From the NCBI GenBank assembly GCA_035578905.1, contig JAQJVL010002539.1:29495-93494 (forward strand): a stretch of 64,000 nt of DNA, read 5' to 3'. The number at the start of each line of letters is the position of its first letter. The first letter of the stretch is position 1. Below are positions 44,649 to 55,560 of this stretch, in pieces. A program made the position numbers and the translations under genes. The notes under the pieces are model-generated. The model was not told the DNA's origin and searched no databases. It saw only the letters and a list, made by a program, of their open reading frames with translations. The stretch is from Stictocephala bisonia (Eukaryota > Arthropoda > Insecta > Hemiptera > Membracidae).

Positions 44649-46136
44649 TTGGCGATAATTCCCTAAGATATCTACAGTCAAAAAATATATACTTGAATGA
44701 AGCCATTTTGTTGTGCCTAAAGTTGTTGTACTTTATCACTAAAAGTACTTAAATAAAACACGTGAGAAAACATACTGGACTAATGTTCTTACATAGACAA
44801 ACAAGATTTATTGGCAAGTCACAAGATAAATACTAAGGATAGACCATGCAGTTGTGATTAATGAATGCTCTTACAGAGCTACATATAAGAGTTATTTCAT
44901 AAATCACAGAATACATACTCAAGAGAAATTATCCAGTTTCAACTGAAGCCCTTGTAGAAACAGAAAAAAGTTATTTGCAAAGATTTATTGTTATTATAAT
45001 ATCTACTGGAGAGAAAGCAATCAGTTATGACTAATGCCTGGACAGAGCTATATATAGGGTGTAACAAAAAAGGTGAACTGGCTAGAAATATTTGGATTCT
45101 ACACAAAAAATTAGCAAAAAATTTAGGGTTAATATTTATTAAAAATTCCGCTCTGTTTAGTGTCAATCAGCCATTTTTGTGAGTTTTACAGAATAACCTA
45201 TATCTTTACAATGGTTTAACATATTGATTTGAAACTTAGTATAACTAATTTCTATACCAAGTCCTTTTGTGGTGTAGAATTTGAAGATTTTATCTGTTTT
45301 CGTTTTGAAATTGCAACTGCCTTTATTTTTCAAAACTAAATAACTTTAAAATGAATAATTAGGAAAAGATCAATGGTACCAAAAAGTTTTGTCTTTTTAT
45401 ATTCAAAACATTGGCAACAAATTTTAAAAACCGTTTGGAAAATAACTTAGAAATTGCTTTTTTTTATAATGCATAGAATATATATGTTCTTTTTAACATT
45501 CTATTGCAACACATTATTATTATATAATATCCAAAGCACTGTAATTTTTTAAAACAACACTACCTATATAAAAAATGTAAATCAATTTTACAATTATAAT
45601 GCTATCTGGATCGTTAAAATTGGTCCAAATTTCATCAAATCCTGTATGGTTTATTACTACTTCTCATACTGACTCAGCACTTTTTAACAAAATTGGATCA
45701 GGTATTTTTTTGGTAACAATTAAAACATATGGCTATTTGTTTCTCTCTTCTATGTGCATAACTTGAAGAATGAATGTGTACGTTGTGCAGTAGATTATTT
45801 ATAAGTTATTTTCCTATTTAAATATGCCACACAAATATTCTTTCCAAGAGATGGCTGATATGCAATCGCGCTGAAGGCTGGTGCTTATATTCTGCAAGGT
45901 TTCCAAATAAATTTACCAAATGAGTCAATGTTTGTTCAAATCGATACTCACCTTAGAAAAACTGGATCATTGGTGGCAGTGTCACATATACATGGAAGAA
46001 GGCTTCAACCCACAGGAACACTGGATAAAGAAGATTAAGTTTTATAAGTAGTAAATGAAGATCCTAAAGTAAGCATGAGACAGCTTGGAGGATTTTGAGA
46101 AGTCAACAACTACCCTTATCACATTCAGCGTGTCTA
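44367..46136 (+). repeat. Direct duplication, copy B (1770 bp)
   Basis: Partner of 37009-38761. Its left end is the 5' junction of the LINE; its right end runs uninterrupted into the rest of the mariner-like element, so this copy keeps the ancestral right-hand flank. Confidence 0.95.
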
Positions 46137-46300
46137 AGCTCTGCTTCTGGATGACTATCCAAAGAGACATACTTTCTGTGTTCAATTTCATAACAAATGT
46201 GACCCTTTGTTTATGCTGTCAGCTGAATTCTGTAGGAATGGAGCCATCATTTTCCATAATAAGTTTGTTGGTCCAGTTTGTTACCCTCTAGATGAAATGG
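45824..46300 (+). pseudogene. Decayed mariner-type transposase (DUF4817-like N-terminus)
   Basis: The frame starts MPHKYSFQEMADMQS, the usual opening of a widespread arthropod mariner-type transposase. Later blocks in shifting frames read DPKVSMRQLGGF, NNYPYHIQRV, LLLDDYPKRHTFC and FCRNGAIIFHN, in the order of that family's helix-turn-helix and early DDE regions. Stops and frameshifts are many. The I-like LINE interrupts copy A of this gene at the QRV codons. Confidence 0.65.
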
Positions 46301-46422
46301 TGATAGTTACCATATCAAATCAAATCTAGTATTGTTGTAAAAACATACAATGTGTATGACAACGTCAAGACCGTGAAACATGATGCTTATCAAAATTTGA
46401 ATGAAAACAGTATTTTGTAATG

Positions 46423-46475
46423 GTAGTAACATCTCAAAGGCCACTTATTAAGTCCAACTACAGAAAAAAGATTAG
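46423..46475 (+). repeat. Single diverged copy of the 52-bp minisatellite unit
   Basis: GTAGTAACATCTCAAAGGCC followed by ACTTATTAAGTCC, closely matching the units at 12125-12540. It is preceded by TCAAAATTTGAATGAAAA, which also precedes the LINE at 11221. Confidence 0.7.
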
Positions 46476-47066
46476 TATGTAATATATTTTAAGATACATA
46501 TATACCAAATAACGTTTAATGACGTTTATATAACGTTTTGTAGAAATTTCAATAAAAGGGGTAGTTTTTAAGGGTATGAATATCTTAAAACACCACAATT
46601 TAAGTTCTATAGTAAAAAATAATAAATATTTAACATATCTCAATACAATTATATCCTAAAATGATTAAAAACATTGTTTCCTATATATTACAATAAGGAA
46701 TGGTTTTCACCCTCTTAAAACTAAAAGCGCAACTTCCACTCATAACTTTTAAAGGAGAGAGTAATATTATTTTAATTCCAATTTTCAAAAAATGGTATCT
46801 TTCTTGAACAATTTCAGTGGTTTTACCTTATTTCCACATTTAATGACTGGACTATGATTGACATTAAACAGAACGGAATTTCAATAAATATTGCTCTATA
46901 TTTTTTGCTTATTTTGTGTCTAGAATCCAAATAAATGTAGCCACTGAACCTTTTTTACACCCTATATAAGTGTAATGGATGTACCTTACTGTTAAAATAC
47001 AAATATTTGTTTAAACCATAAAGTACTTTATTGTTTTCTTAACCCGCTAGTGATTAAAAAAATAGC

Positions 47067-49575
47067 CCTACTTCTCTCCATCTGGGCTTTAGTTGGCAGT
47101 ACGGGAAAGGCTATGCTAATGCATTTTAAATGGAGTTTCCGTACTACTAGCCACACTGCTGACATCGGTCGCTCTACGGGTTCACTGTAATAGAGCGGTG
47201 TCAGCGACGAGTAAATCGGGCCAGTAAAATCATTGACTTTTTTGTTTTCTCTTGCGATTTTAATGTGTGGATAACATAGAATTTTGAAAATGGTACCAAA
47301 TTAAAGATTATAAAACTGCCTTTCCTAATGTGACACCAAGAAGTGTATATACATTTGTTATATATTTGTTTTAGGCTTTCATAATTGAAACGCAATTGAG
47401 AAGAACATAAAAAAATAGTAAGCGAGGTTTTTTTTTATTTTTCGGTAAAGAAATTTTGTCAAGTGAGAAAGTTGTACAAAAATAGATAACATTAATTTTT
47501 GTAATTTTAAGTTAGCACTTGGGGAGATTAGTTTAGGCGGTAGGAGTCAGAGAAGTCATGAGCTATAATTTTATTTGCAAGTGATGCAGTGCCACCACAG
47601 TGTTTCTGCTTTTCATTAGGTACTAAATAAATTAAAACGTAATATGTTCTTTTTTATTTATAACTGTATGCAATAAAGTGCATTAGAATGATGCGAAATT
47701 AAATTGTGTTGTTAAAATCAATAAAATCACCAAGGCTAAAATGGTATTAACAACTGAGAAAAGCGTAATAATTCCATTGAATGAACAGTTGTATATTATT
47801 TATACTACAATACCAAATATAAATACACAATAAAAAAAAAAAGAAAATCATTGTGCTATTGTCATTAGGTGAATGATAACATCCACTTATTTTTCCAATT
47901 GTTTAATTATATGTATATATTATATGTATGTAAGTAAAGCCGAAGTTCTTTGATTTGTTTATCTATACAATTTTTATTAAATTAAATAAGCTTGCAGAAT
48001 GTTAAGAGGTTTATCTTTATTCTAACTGATTTACTCCAGACATTTCACTGGTTGTTGAACAGGCGTCAGCCTCACTCAAGGCGGATTCTTCTTCATCGGA
48101 CGAGAAGCCCAGCTGGATAATGAAGGGCTCAATGTCGTCCTGCAGTTTATCAGCCTTCCACATGTTGTCTTCGATATGTTCAACGTGATTACAATAGTTT
48201 TTCCACTGTTCGTTTGCAATTGCATCTAATGCGTTGTCAATCAATTGAACCATTAAATCTTTTTTAAACTGAGTATTGTGCATAGCCACGTGCCTTTTCA
48301 CTTGGCTCCAAACAAGCTCTATAGGATTGAGTTTGCAATGGTATGGAGGTAGACGTAAAATTGATAATCCGTGTTTTTTTGCGAGCTCATCGACGACGTA
48401 TGCCGAGTGCAAGTGCTTAACTTCATTCAATAGTTCTTTTTTTAAACTGTCGTCAGGGAAGTTATATTTTTCTCCTTAAGCCAATTTTTAATATCGTCTT
48501 TTCTAAATTTTGTGTTAGGCACCTTTTCAACTTTCATCGAATGGTACAGAGCGTTATCCATTATAATGACTGAGTTTGATGGAAGGTTTGGTAGAAGCAT
48601 TTTTTCTTCGAACCATTTCTAAATCTTGGACCATCCATCTCGTCGTGGTAATTTTCCTTTCCCTTCTTTGCTAGAAATACCATTTTTGCCTCCTTCACAA
48701 AACCATTTTCACCTCCGGCATGTGTGATGACGAACCGAGGCCCTCGTTCGGTTGGATCTCTCAATCCAGTTGTTAATCCCGCCATGTAAGCGTCTTTTGG
48801 AGTAGTTATAGTCTTGTCTACCCACAATTTGTTTGCTTTGTGTCCGACATTTACCCAGGTTTCATCGAGGTAAGTAATATATTTTTTCTGTCTTCTGTAC
48901 TCTCGAATCTATCTCAAATAGTAAGGACTTTTTATTACGCCGTTCGAAGCAGAATCCTGAATCTTTGAGAAGTTCCCATAAAGTAGTTTGTTTAAAGTCA
49001 GGTAAGTTTGGATCTTCATTCGCCTTAGATAAAACAGCGTTTAATGTTGGGGGCAAGTTTTTTGCAAAGAAAGAGTGCACGATTCTTCTAATAGCACTTA
49101 TTATGAAGCCACCGTATTTCAACGCTCTACTGTTCCTATAAACCACCTTTTTACGACTCTTTCTTGGGGTACGCACATGTCCCTTTAGTTCTTAATTTCT
49201 AATTCTGTATATCGAACGTTTGCTTGTCCCTGTAGCCTCACTTGTTTTTTCAACTATAAAACTAATACTTGCATTAGGGTAACACGTTTTAAAGTACTGA
49301 AAAAGGTTCAACACTGTATATCGTTTTACGGCGAAGTAGGAAACTATTAAATAACACTAAAAGTAATACAATGTAGGACATTTATTAGAAAGGTGGAACG
49401 ATCATAGCCTAAGCTCTGCACTGGAGTCCTGCAGAGCCTGAAGACATGCAGTCGCGTTGCGGCGACAGCTACAGTCCGAATCACTGAATGTCGTCAGGAC
49501 GGGTAGTAGCCCCACAGCCGCTCATATGGCTCGTACTGCCAACTAAAGCCCGGATGGAGAGTAGTAGTAGTAGTA
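47067..49575 (-). mobile_element. Second IS630/Tc1-like element, degraded
   Basis: Inverted ends of about 33 bp: CTCTCCATCTGGGCTTTAGT and TTGGCAGTACG at 47074-47104, and their inverse at 49534-49566 with one mismatch. Between them lies a minus-strand transposase related to, but clearly different from, that at 8293-9746. The exact tip is blurred by a TAG-repeat run at the right (49561-49575). Confidence 0.7.
48017..49176 (-). pseudogene. IS630/Tc1-like DDE transposase, multiply broken
   Basis: Three frames in order: 49176-48862 (MRTPRKSRKKVVYRN; RIVHSFFAKNLPPTL), 48827-48561 (MWVDKTITTPKDAYMAGLTT; FVITHAGGENGFVKEA; KGKENYHDEMDG) and 48430-48017 (SAYVVDELAKKHGLS; LRLPPYHCKLNPIELVWSQV, containing the catalytic Glu). 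The first-Asp motif (YLDETWVNVGHK) is readable in another frame near 48845-48880, and the second (IIMDNALYHS) near 48540-48575, where the usual APYH is changed. At least three frameshifts; inactive. Confidence 0.8.
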
Positions 49576-50089
49576 TCAGTAAGCTATGAGTTGATCCCTT
49601 GAACGGTGGCTGTAAAGACTGTATTGCTGGAGTATCATAACATTATGAAGGCAGTAGTCGCAGTTCGCCTGACTAACCAACCACAAATTGCCCCTTTTTA
49701 ACACGTTTACTGCTAACAATCACTCAATATAGCATGTTAGGTGCTAAATATATTATTATAAATTTATAAACCACACTATTATTAAATTTGTATCACTTTA
49801 TTAATAGTGTCTCAATACAAAATTGTATTGAGATCACTTATTCACTCATTGCAATGAATGTTTGTTTACCCACTTCGGAGTGTCGTAAAATTTTGAAATT
49901 TGGACTGAAGATAGATCTAACCATCTTGATCTAAAAAAATCCAACATTCTTACATTTCCTATATATAAGGGCTATTTTTAGGAGTTGAAAATCGAAAACT
50001 TTCCCTCAATAATAACATGAGCGGCCTCGGCCGTATATAGCATAGTTTCGTTCCAATGGTGGGTTAACCAATAATCAATAATATTAATT
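49576..50089. other. Spacer, nothing recognised
   Basis: AT-rich; contains a 10-bp-arm hairpin CTCAATACAAAATTGTATTG (about 49812). No gene. Confidence 0.5.
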
Positions 50090-53000
50090 TTAAGGTTCAC
50101 AAGAGGCATATAGATTTTTGCTGGAAGAAACAAGGAATATAACGGTACCAAGTTATTACATTGTGGTTGCAACCAATATAACAAAGTGGGTTTACAGCAG
50201 GTGTATGTCATGGGAGTATATAGAACACGTGGGCAGTTAGAGGACTCACTCAGTGTCATTTTACAAGGCCTTGAAACAATACCTACTGGAAAAATCCTGC
50301 CATCCTCATGGGCGGCATCAATATCAATTGCTTGGGATCTGGCCGTGAACAAACTGCACTTGAAGAAATGCTACTGAGTCATAACATTACCAGAACGACA
50401 CTTCCCGCAACAAGGATAACGCCCACTTCACAAACATCCATCGACTGCGTACGCTCCAATTTGAAGTAGAGGAACTGACTGTGCAAGTGATGCATGAATC
50501 TTATTTCTGATCACTGCTCAACTCGCTACTGTGAACTTTCAGCTTTGCGAAACATCTTCATCAAATATAAAAAAGCGCATCTTTACTAAAAGCAGCACTG
50601 CTATGATTAAGTCCAAATTAGCTCAGGAAACATGGAATGAATTGCTTACAAGTCCATACATTGAACATACCTATACATTTTTCAATAGTACAGTTAATAT
50701 GATCTTGAACTATGCTTGTTCCTATAAGTATTCTAGACTGAGGAGTAAAAAGAGGATGAATGTTTCAGATGCCGAAGTAGATAACCTAAGAGATACATTT
50801 TTGGAAGCTCAGTCACAATACCTACATACTGGTATGTCGGAATATAAGCAAGAAGTAGCTCTCAAAAAGAAAGCTTATGATTTGAAATTGAAGGCTATTA
50901 GGCGTCACACAATTACAGAGCACATTGCACGCTCCAATAACAAATCTAAAGCTGTATGGGAAATCGTCAACAGAGAAAGAAGACAAAAATCAACCCAAGG
51001 TCCATGTGAAATTCTAGATTCTTCCGGAGCAGTGATTACAGATACACAAAAAATGGCTGATTTCATTAACAATGTATTTATCCAGTTAGCTGACGATGCA
51101 CTTGCTGCTAATCCAGAACCAAATGAATCACTAGGGATGAATAGTTCTGATTAAAACTACAATGTTCCAATTCTTTATCTGCATCCTACCATAGTTAAGG
51201 AAGTAAAGGGAATCATATCATCCTTTAATAGCAAGACATCTGCTGAAATAGATGATGAATCATCCAAGCTTCTGAAGGCCTGTTGTAGTGAGTGTGCATA
51301 TCCGTTGACACTCCTCATAAATTTGTCGCTCAAGGAAGGAAAATTCCCATAAAGTCTAAAACTAGCTAAGGTTATACCTTTGTTCAAGCAGGGCAATGAT
51401 GGTGAAGCGAGCAACTACCGCCCTATATCTTTAATATCTACCTTCTCCAGGGTATTCGAAAAGGTAGTTTTGCATCGTTTCTTGCAACATCTTTCTGGCC
51501 ATGACCTTCTTACAGCACATCAGCATGAATTTATAAAGGGACGCTCTACAACGTCAGCTGTAATAAGCCTAGTAGAAGCAATTATTGACAATCTTGAAGC
51601 TGGAGACACTACCACTTCAATTTTACTTGACTTCAGCAAGGCCTTCGATTGTCTAGACCATGGTCAATTATTAAAAAAATTGGAACGCTTTGGCATAAAA
51701 GGGATTACTGCAAGCTGGTTTAAAAGATATTTGACAAGCAGACAACAGCTTGTAGAACTGTGCAAATCAGATAAGGGACATAGTGTAATGGTGAGATCTA
51801 GGCACAAACCAATCAAAAGAGGTGTCCCACAAGGATCTGTCTTGGGACCGGTCCTATTATTCTTTTTACCAATGACCTCCCTAGGTATTTGGAAGAATTC
51901 TCTGCCACTATTATGTACACAGATGATACAGTGCTCCTATTAAATGACAGATTACCCAACAGATTGGAAGTCTCATCACATATTGCTATGGATATAGCAA
52001 TCCAATATTGCCACAAGTCCAACTTGGTTATAAATTAAGCTAAATCGAAACAACTTGTTGTGGGTATGAAAAAGGAAGAGGTTGGGCTTTTACTAAACAT
52101 TGTTGCTGTGGATGAGGCCAAGTACCTGGGAATTGTGATTGACAAGGACCTCAGTTGGACTCCGCACATAGACAACCTATGCAAAAAACTGAGCACAGGG
52201 CTTTATGTAGTAAGAAGAATAAAGAGAAATTAGTGATGTACACATAGCAAAAGTTGCCTATCATGCAGTTTTTGACTATCACCTTCGTTATGGCCTCTGT
52301 GTATGGGAAAATTCCAGCTCATACAACCTTCAAAGAACTCTTATCTTACAAAAAAATGTATAAGAAGTTTGACTGGTTTGCAACCCAGAGATAGCTGTAG
52401 CACAGCTTTTATGGACCACAAGATCATGACAGTAGTATCACTCTTCATCCTGCAAGTAATAAAGTATGCATTTGAGCAAAACTTAACAAGGGGTAGTGAT
52501 CTACATACTTACAATACTCAACATGAGGCAGATTTCTGTTTACCAGCAGATAGACTTTCATTATTAGAAGAAAACCCTCCTATATGGGAGCAAAACTTTT
52601 TAACCTGTTGACGAGTATGCTAAAGTTATAGTAAATGAGTGAGCACGGCATATGCCGTTTGGTCCCATATGAATAACCACGGCATTTGCCGTTTTTTACC
52701 ATTACCCTGAAAAAAACTTTATTTATGGCATTGTATACTATCTAGTGGTGTCTTTTTGTACTATTTCGGTTGTTCTAATATTGATTTTGAACAAAGCCGT
52801 TTAGAAGTGGTCTCTTACGTCATTTACCTTAACTTCGTTTTACCGCGCTTTCCACTCGTAGGTTGTAGGTTACGTGCAGTCACTTCACATTAGGTTGCGC
52901 TCTTGTATCTTATAACGATTATTTATGTAAATATTGTTTTTAGTGTGTATTAGTGTTGAAAATAGTGTTGTTTAAGTGTGTGTAAATACTACATACAATG

Positions 53001-53475
53001 GAGTTTTTTTTTTTTTTTTAAGTGATGACATTAGAGGTGAACTGGGTAGGGACATTAGTGAGGGCGATGTCAGGTTTTGATAAAGTTTTAAAATGTAATT
53101 AAAATTTTTGACAGTCTGTAACATGTTTTTTTTATTATTTCTAATGTAATAAATAAGTATAAAATTATTTGAACAATTTTTTTTCCCTACTCCCTAAGGG
53201 TCAATTACCGGCCAAACGTATGCTCCTAAACAGTTGGCATTAGGGCACGGAAAATGCCGTGCGCACTCGTCAACAGGTTAACTTGCTGCCTGATGACATA
53301 AAGTCTATAGAAGGTATCTTGAGCATCAAGTAAAACCTACGTCGATGGCTGTTAAATCACCCTTTTTTACACCATACAAGAATTTATAAACTGGCAAGAA
53401 CTGTGAACTACAAAAGTATTTTTTTGTACTAATTTTGACTCTAATGTAATTCTCTAAGAATGTAAAAATAAAGAT
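50090..53475 (+). pseudogene. CR1/Jockey-like LINE ORF2 relic (split by a TTAA element)
   Basis: Endonuclease remains: VYVMGVYRTRGQ, a GDINIDCLG-type block near 50315, TSIDCVRSN and, in another frame, ISDHC near 50507. A linker ORF follows (50531-51154). Reverse transcriptase is at 51380-52240: NYRPISLISTFSRVFEKV, FIKGRSTTSAV, LLDFSKAFDCLDHG, GVPQGSVLGPVL, and after a frameshift MYTDDTVLL, with Thr in place of the usual Ala. The C-terminal region is HLRYGLCVWEN and GAKLFNLLPDDIKS, the latter interrupted at 52604-53277. The 3' end is near AATAAAGATTATTGT (53468). Many frameshifts make it non-functional. It is related to, but distinct from, the LINE at 349-2305. Confidence 0.8.
52604..53277. 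mobile_element. 674-bp TTAA-target MITE (piggyBac-type)
   Basis: Inverted ends CCTGTTGACGAGTATGC and CCTGTTGACGAGTGCGC (one mismatch) with TTAA on both sides (52600-52603, 53278-53281). Subterminal palindromes include ACGGCATATGCCGT. No ORF. Removing the element plus one TTAA rejoins the LINE frame as GAKLFNLLPDD, confirming the boundaries. Confidence 0.9.
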
Positions 53476-53726
53476 TATTGTCTAATAATTAAATAAGCAT
53501 TTATGTGAAAACCTAAATTTAATCAACTAAAAACCGTAATATGAAATTGTTGAGCTGTTAGAATTTTTTTATTTTTTAGTAAGGTAAGTTTGAGCAGTGT
53601 AACAAAGTTACATTTTTAGTCCTCAACAATCTCTGTCTGTTTGTTGAGAGCATGATGCAATTAATCACTGTGTTCTGTAATTTGTCTATTTTTAATTGTG
53701 TTTTATTTGTTGTTCAGAGTGAAAAA

Positions 53727-53866
53727 TCTGAATGAATTAGAATGGTCGCAAGAGCAGATAATTAAGTTAGTAAATTTATTCAGGGAAAGAAAAAAACCTG
53801 TTCTGTGGAACTTCACAATCTCTGGCACTACTTTGATATTGTGGATATAAATATTTTAAACAAATA
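53727..53866 (+). pseudogene. Possible MADF-domain exon fragment
   Basis: After a TTGTTGTTCAG acceptor-like site the frame reads ELEWSQEQIIKLVNLFRERK then KPVLWN, matching the opening of MADF (Adf-1/SANT-like DNA-binding) domains. After a frameshift, HYFDIVDIN resembles the next conserved stretch. No further exon was found. Equally likely a processed or transposon-borne fragment. Confidence 0.35.
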
Positions 53867-55560
53867 ACTCAAGCTGGTGGAAGAGTCAGCTCTAGCCAAA
53901 AACCTCAAAGTTACTGCAAGTCTTTCCTGTGCTGGATCAAAAACTCAAGTCACTGCTGTACAATCTGAAACAGTTTTTTGTACTACCATTACACCTCAGT
54001 TTATCAGACAAAGGATCTCATCTCTATTTAAATCTTTTAATATGTCAGTACTTCTGTATTTCTCTTTTGCTTTTATCCAAAGGGATGGCCCAGTACCACC
54101 CAGATGGTTGCACTGCCATTGATAAATAAATAAATAGATACCACCTTGATCCACATTGTTTTGAAAAAATCACACACGCTGCCGCAGCGTATCCCCTTCA
54201 GCATTCACCATTCAGGAAGACTGAGTTGTTGCAGACACAATTTAAGGTAAGTGCTAAGCTCTGTTGCCAACGTCGGTTGCCAATACTGTTCAGCAACGAC
54301 TGGGTTCAACAAACGGTCTGCAACAGACAAGAAAAGAATACTGTTTCATCTTCAAAATACTTAAATACAGTGAAAATGGGTCTATTCAAAATTCTTGTCT
54401 ATTATTAACTTGTTTTATGAAAAATTATATGCTTTACATAATTTACTATACATTTATAATAATATTCTTTAAATTATTCACATATGTTTGTACAAATTGT
54501 CATGTTTTGTTTACAACAAAATAAATTTATGTAGCCAGATGTTGCGAAAGGCCTTGTAAAAATTATATTTTATTGATTTCATTTGAAAATGAAGCCTTCG
54601 TAATTTTTCTGCACACACTATTTTTTTTTAAATCCAATATCAGGTTTATACCACGACTGTACCGAACAAAAGACCATCCCTCCATATCCCCTCCTGACCT
54701 CAATCCACTTATCACAGTCTGTTAGTTCCGTTTGTGTTGTTCACAAAAACCTATACCTACATCAGTAATTTAAAATGGCTGTGTTATTTTTTTTTAATAT
54801 ATACCAGCTGATATATTTATTTCCAGGTCCGTATGTCAGCCCAGCTCTGATTACAGAAGATAGTGCAGGTCACATGCCCTTTGCCATGTATAAGAAGTTG
54901 ATATTGTGGTCTGTGGTTTTTGGAAAATCAACATCAGTGTTGAATTTGTTAACTTGACTTAAAATTATGCAAATAACAGTTTTATTTACTCTGTTAAAAC
55001 ACACGTAGATTGGATTTAAAATTGTAGTTAAACTATGAAGCAAATTAATACAAAATACTTCACGTTACAAACACTAAGTACGAGTAATAAGTAGCAGTTA
55101 TGCCGTTCGCTGTTCATAAATTTGTGACATTGTAAACATAAATGCTGTCTTACTTTCATTACATAGGTGTTTTTCACTTAAGCTTATGATAATACCTGCG
55201 TTACTTTTGAGAAACTTTATCCTGAAAAAAATCTTAGGTCTGAAAATACTTACATAGGTATATTACAATCTAAATTTAAACATCTTGTAATACATTATGA
55301 ATACATTTATTTTAATAAAAGTATTTAGATGGAAATTAAGTAATTTTTAGTCCTACTTATAACAAACAATATGGAATAATTTAAATTATTTAAGAATGTA
55401 TGACGCCTGTAAAACTTTCTCCTCCAACCAATTTTACTTCCTCTGAACTTGTAATTGTTTAAAGGTTAATCACAACTGACTATCATAAGTAATGAGAAAT
55501 CATTTGAACTTAATGACTCGCTTAGCTAGTGAAGGAAACCAGGACCTGGAATAACTATTG
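53867..55560. other. Non-coding, nothing recognised
   Basis: AT-rich; short frames only. Confidence 0.5.

Larger units (their letters stand above)
45056..46963 (+). mobile_element. Mariner-like relic with about 120-bp inverted repeats
   Basis: The left end TATAGGGTGTAACAAAAAAG and the right end reading inward TATAGGGTGTAAAAAAGG belong to inverted repeats of about 120 bp (45056-45180, 46850-46963; shared TATTTGGATTCTA, AATATTTATT and TTCCG..CTGTTTA..GTCAATCA). TA lies at both ends. A decayed transposase lies between. It inserted into a decayed zinc finger. Confidence 0.75.
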
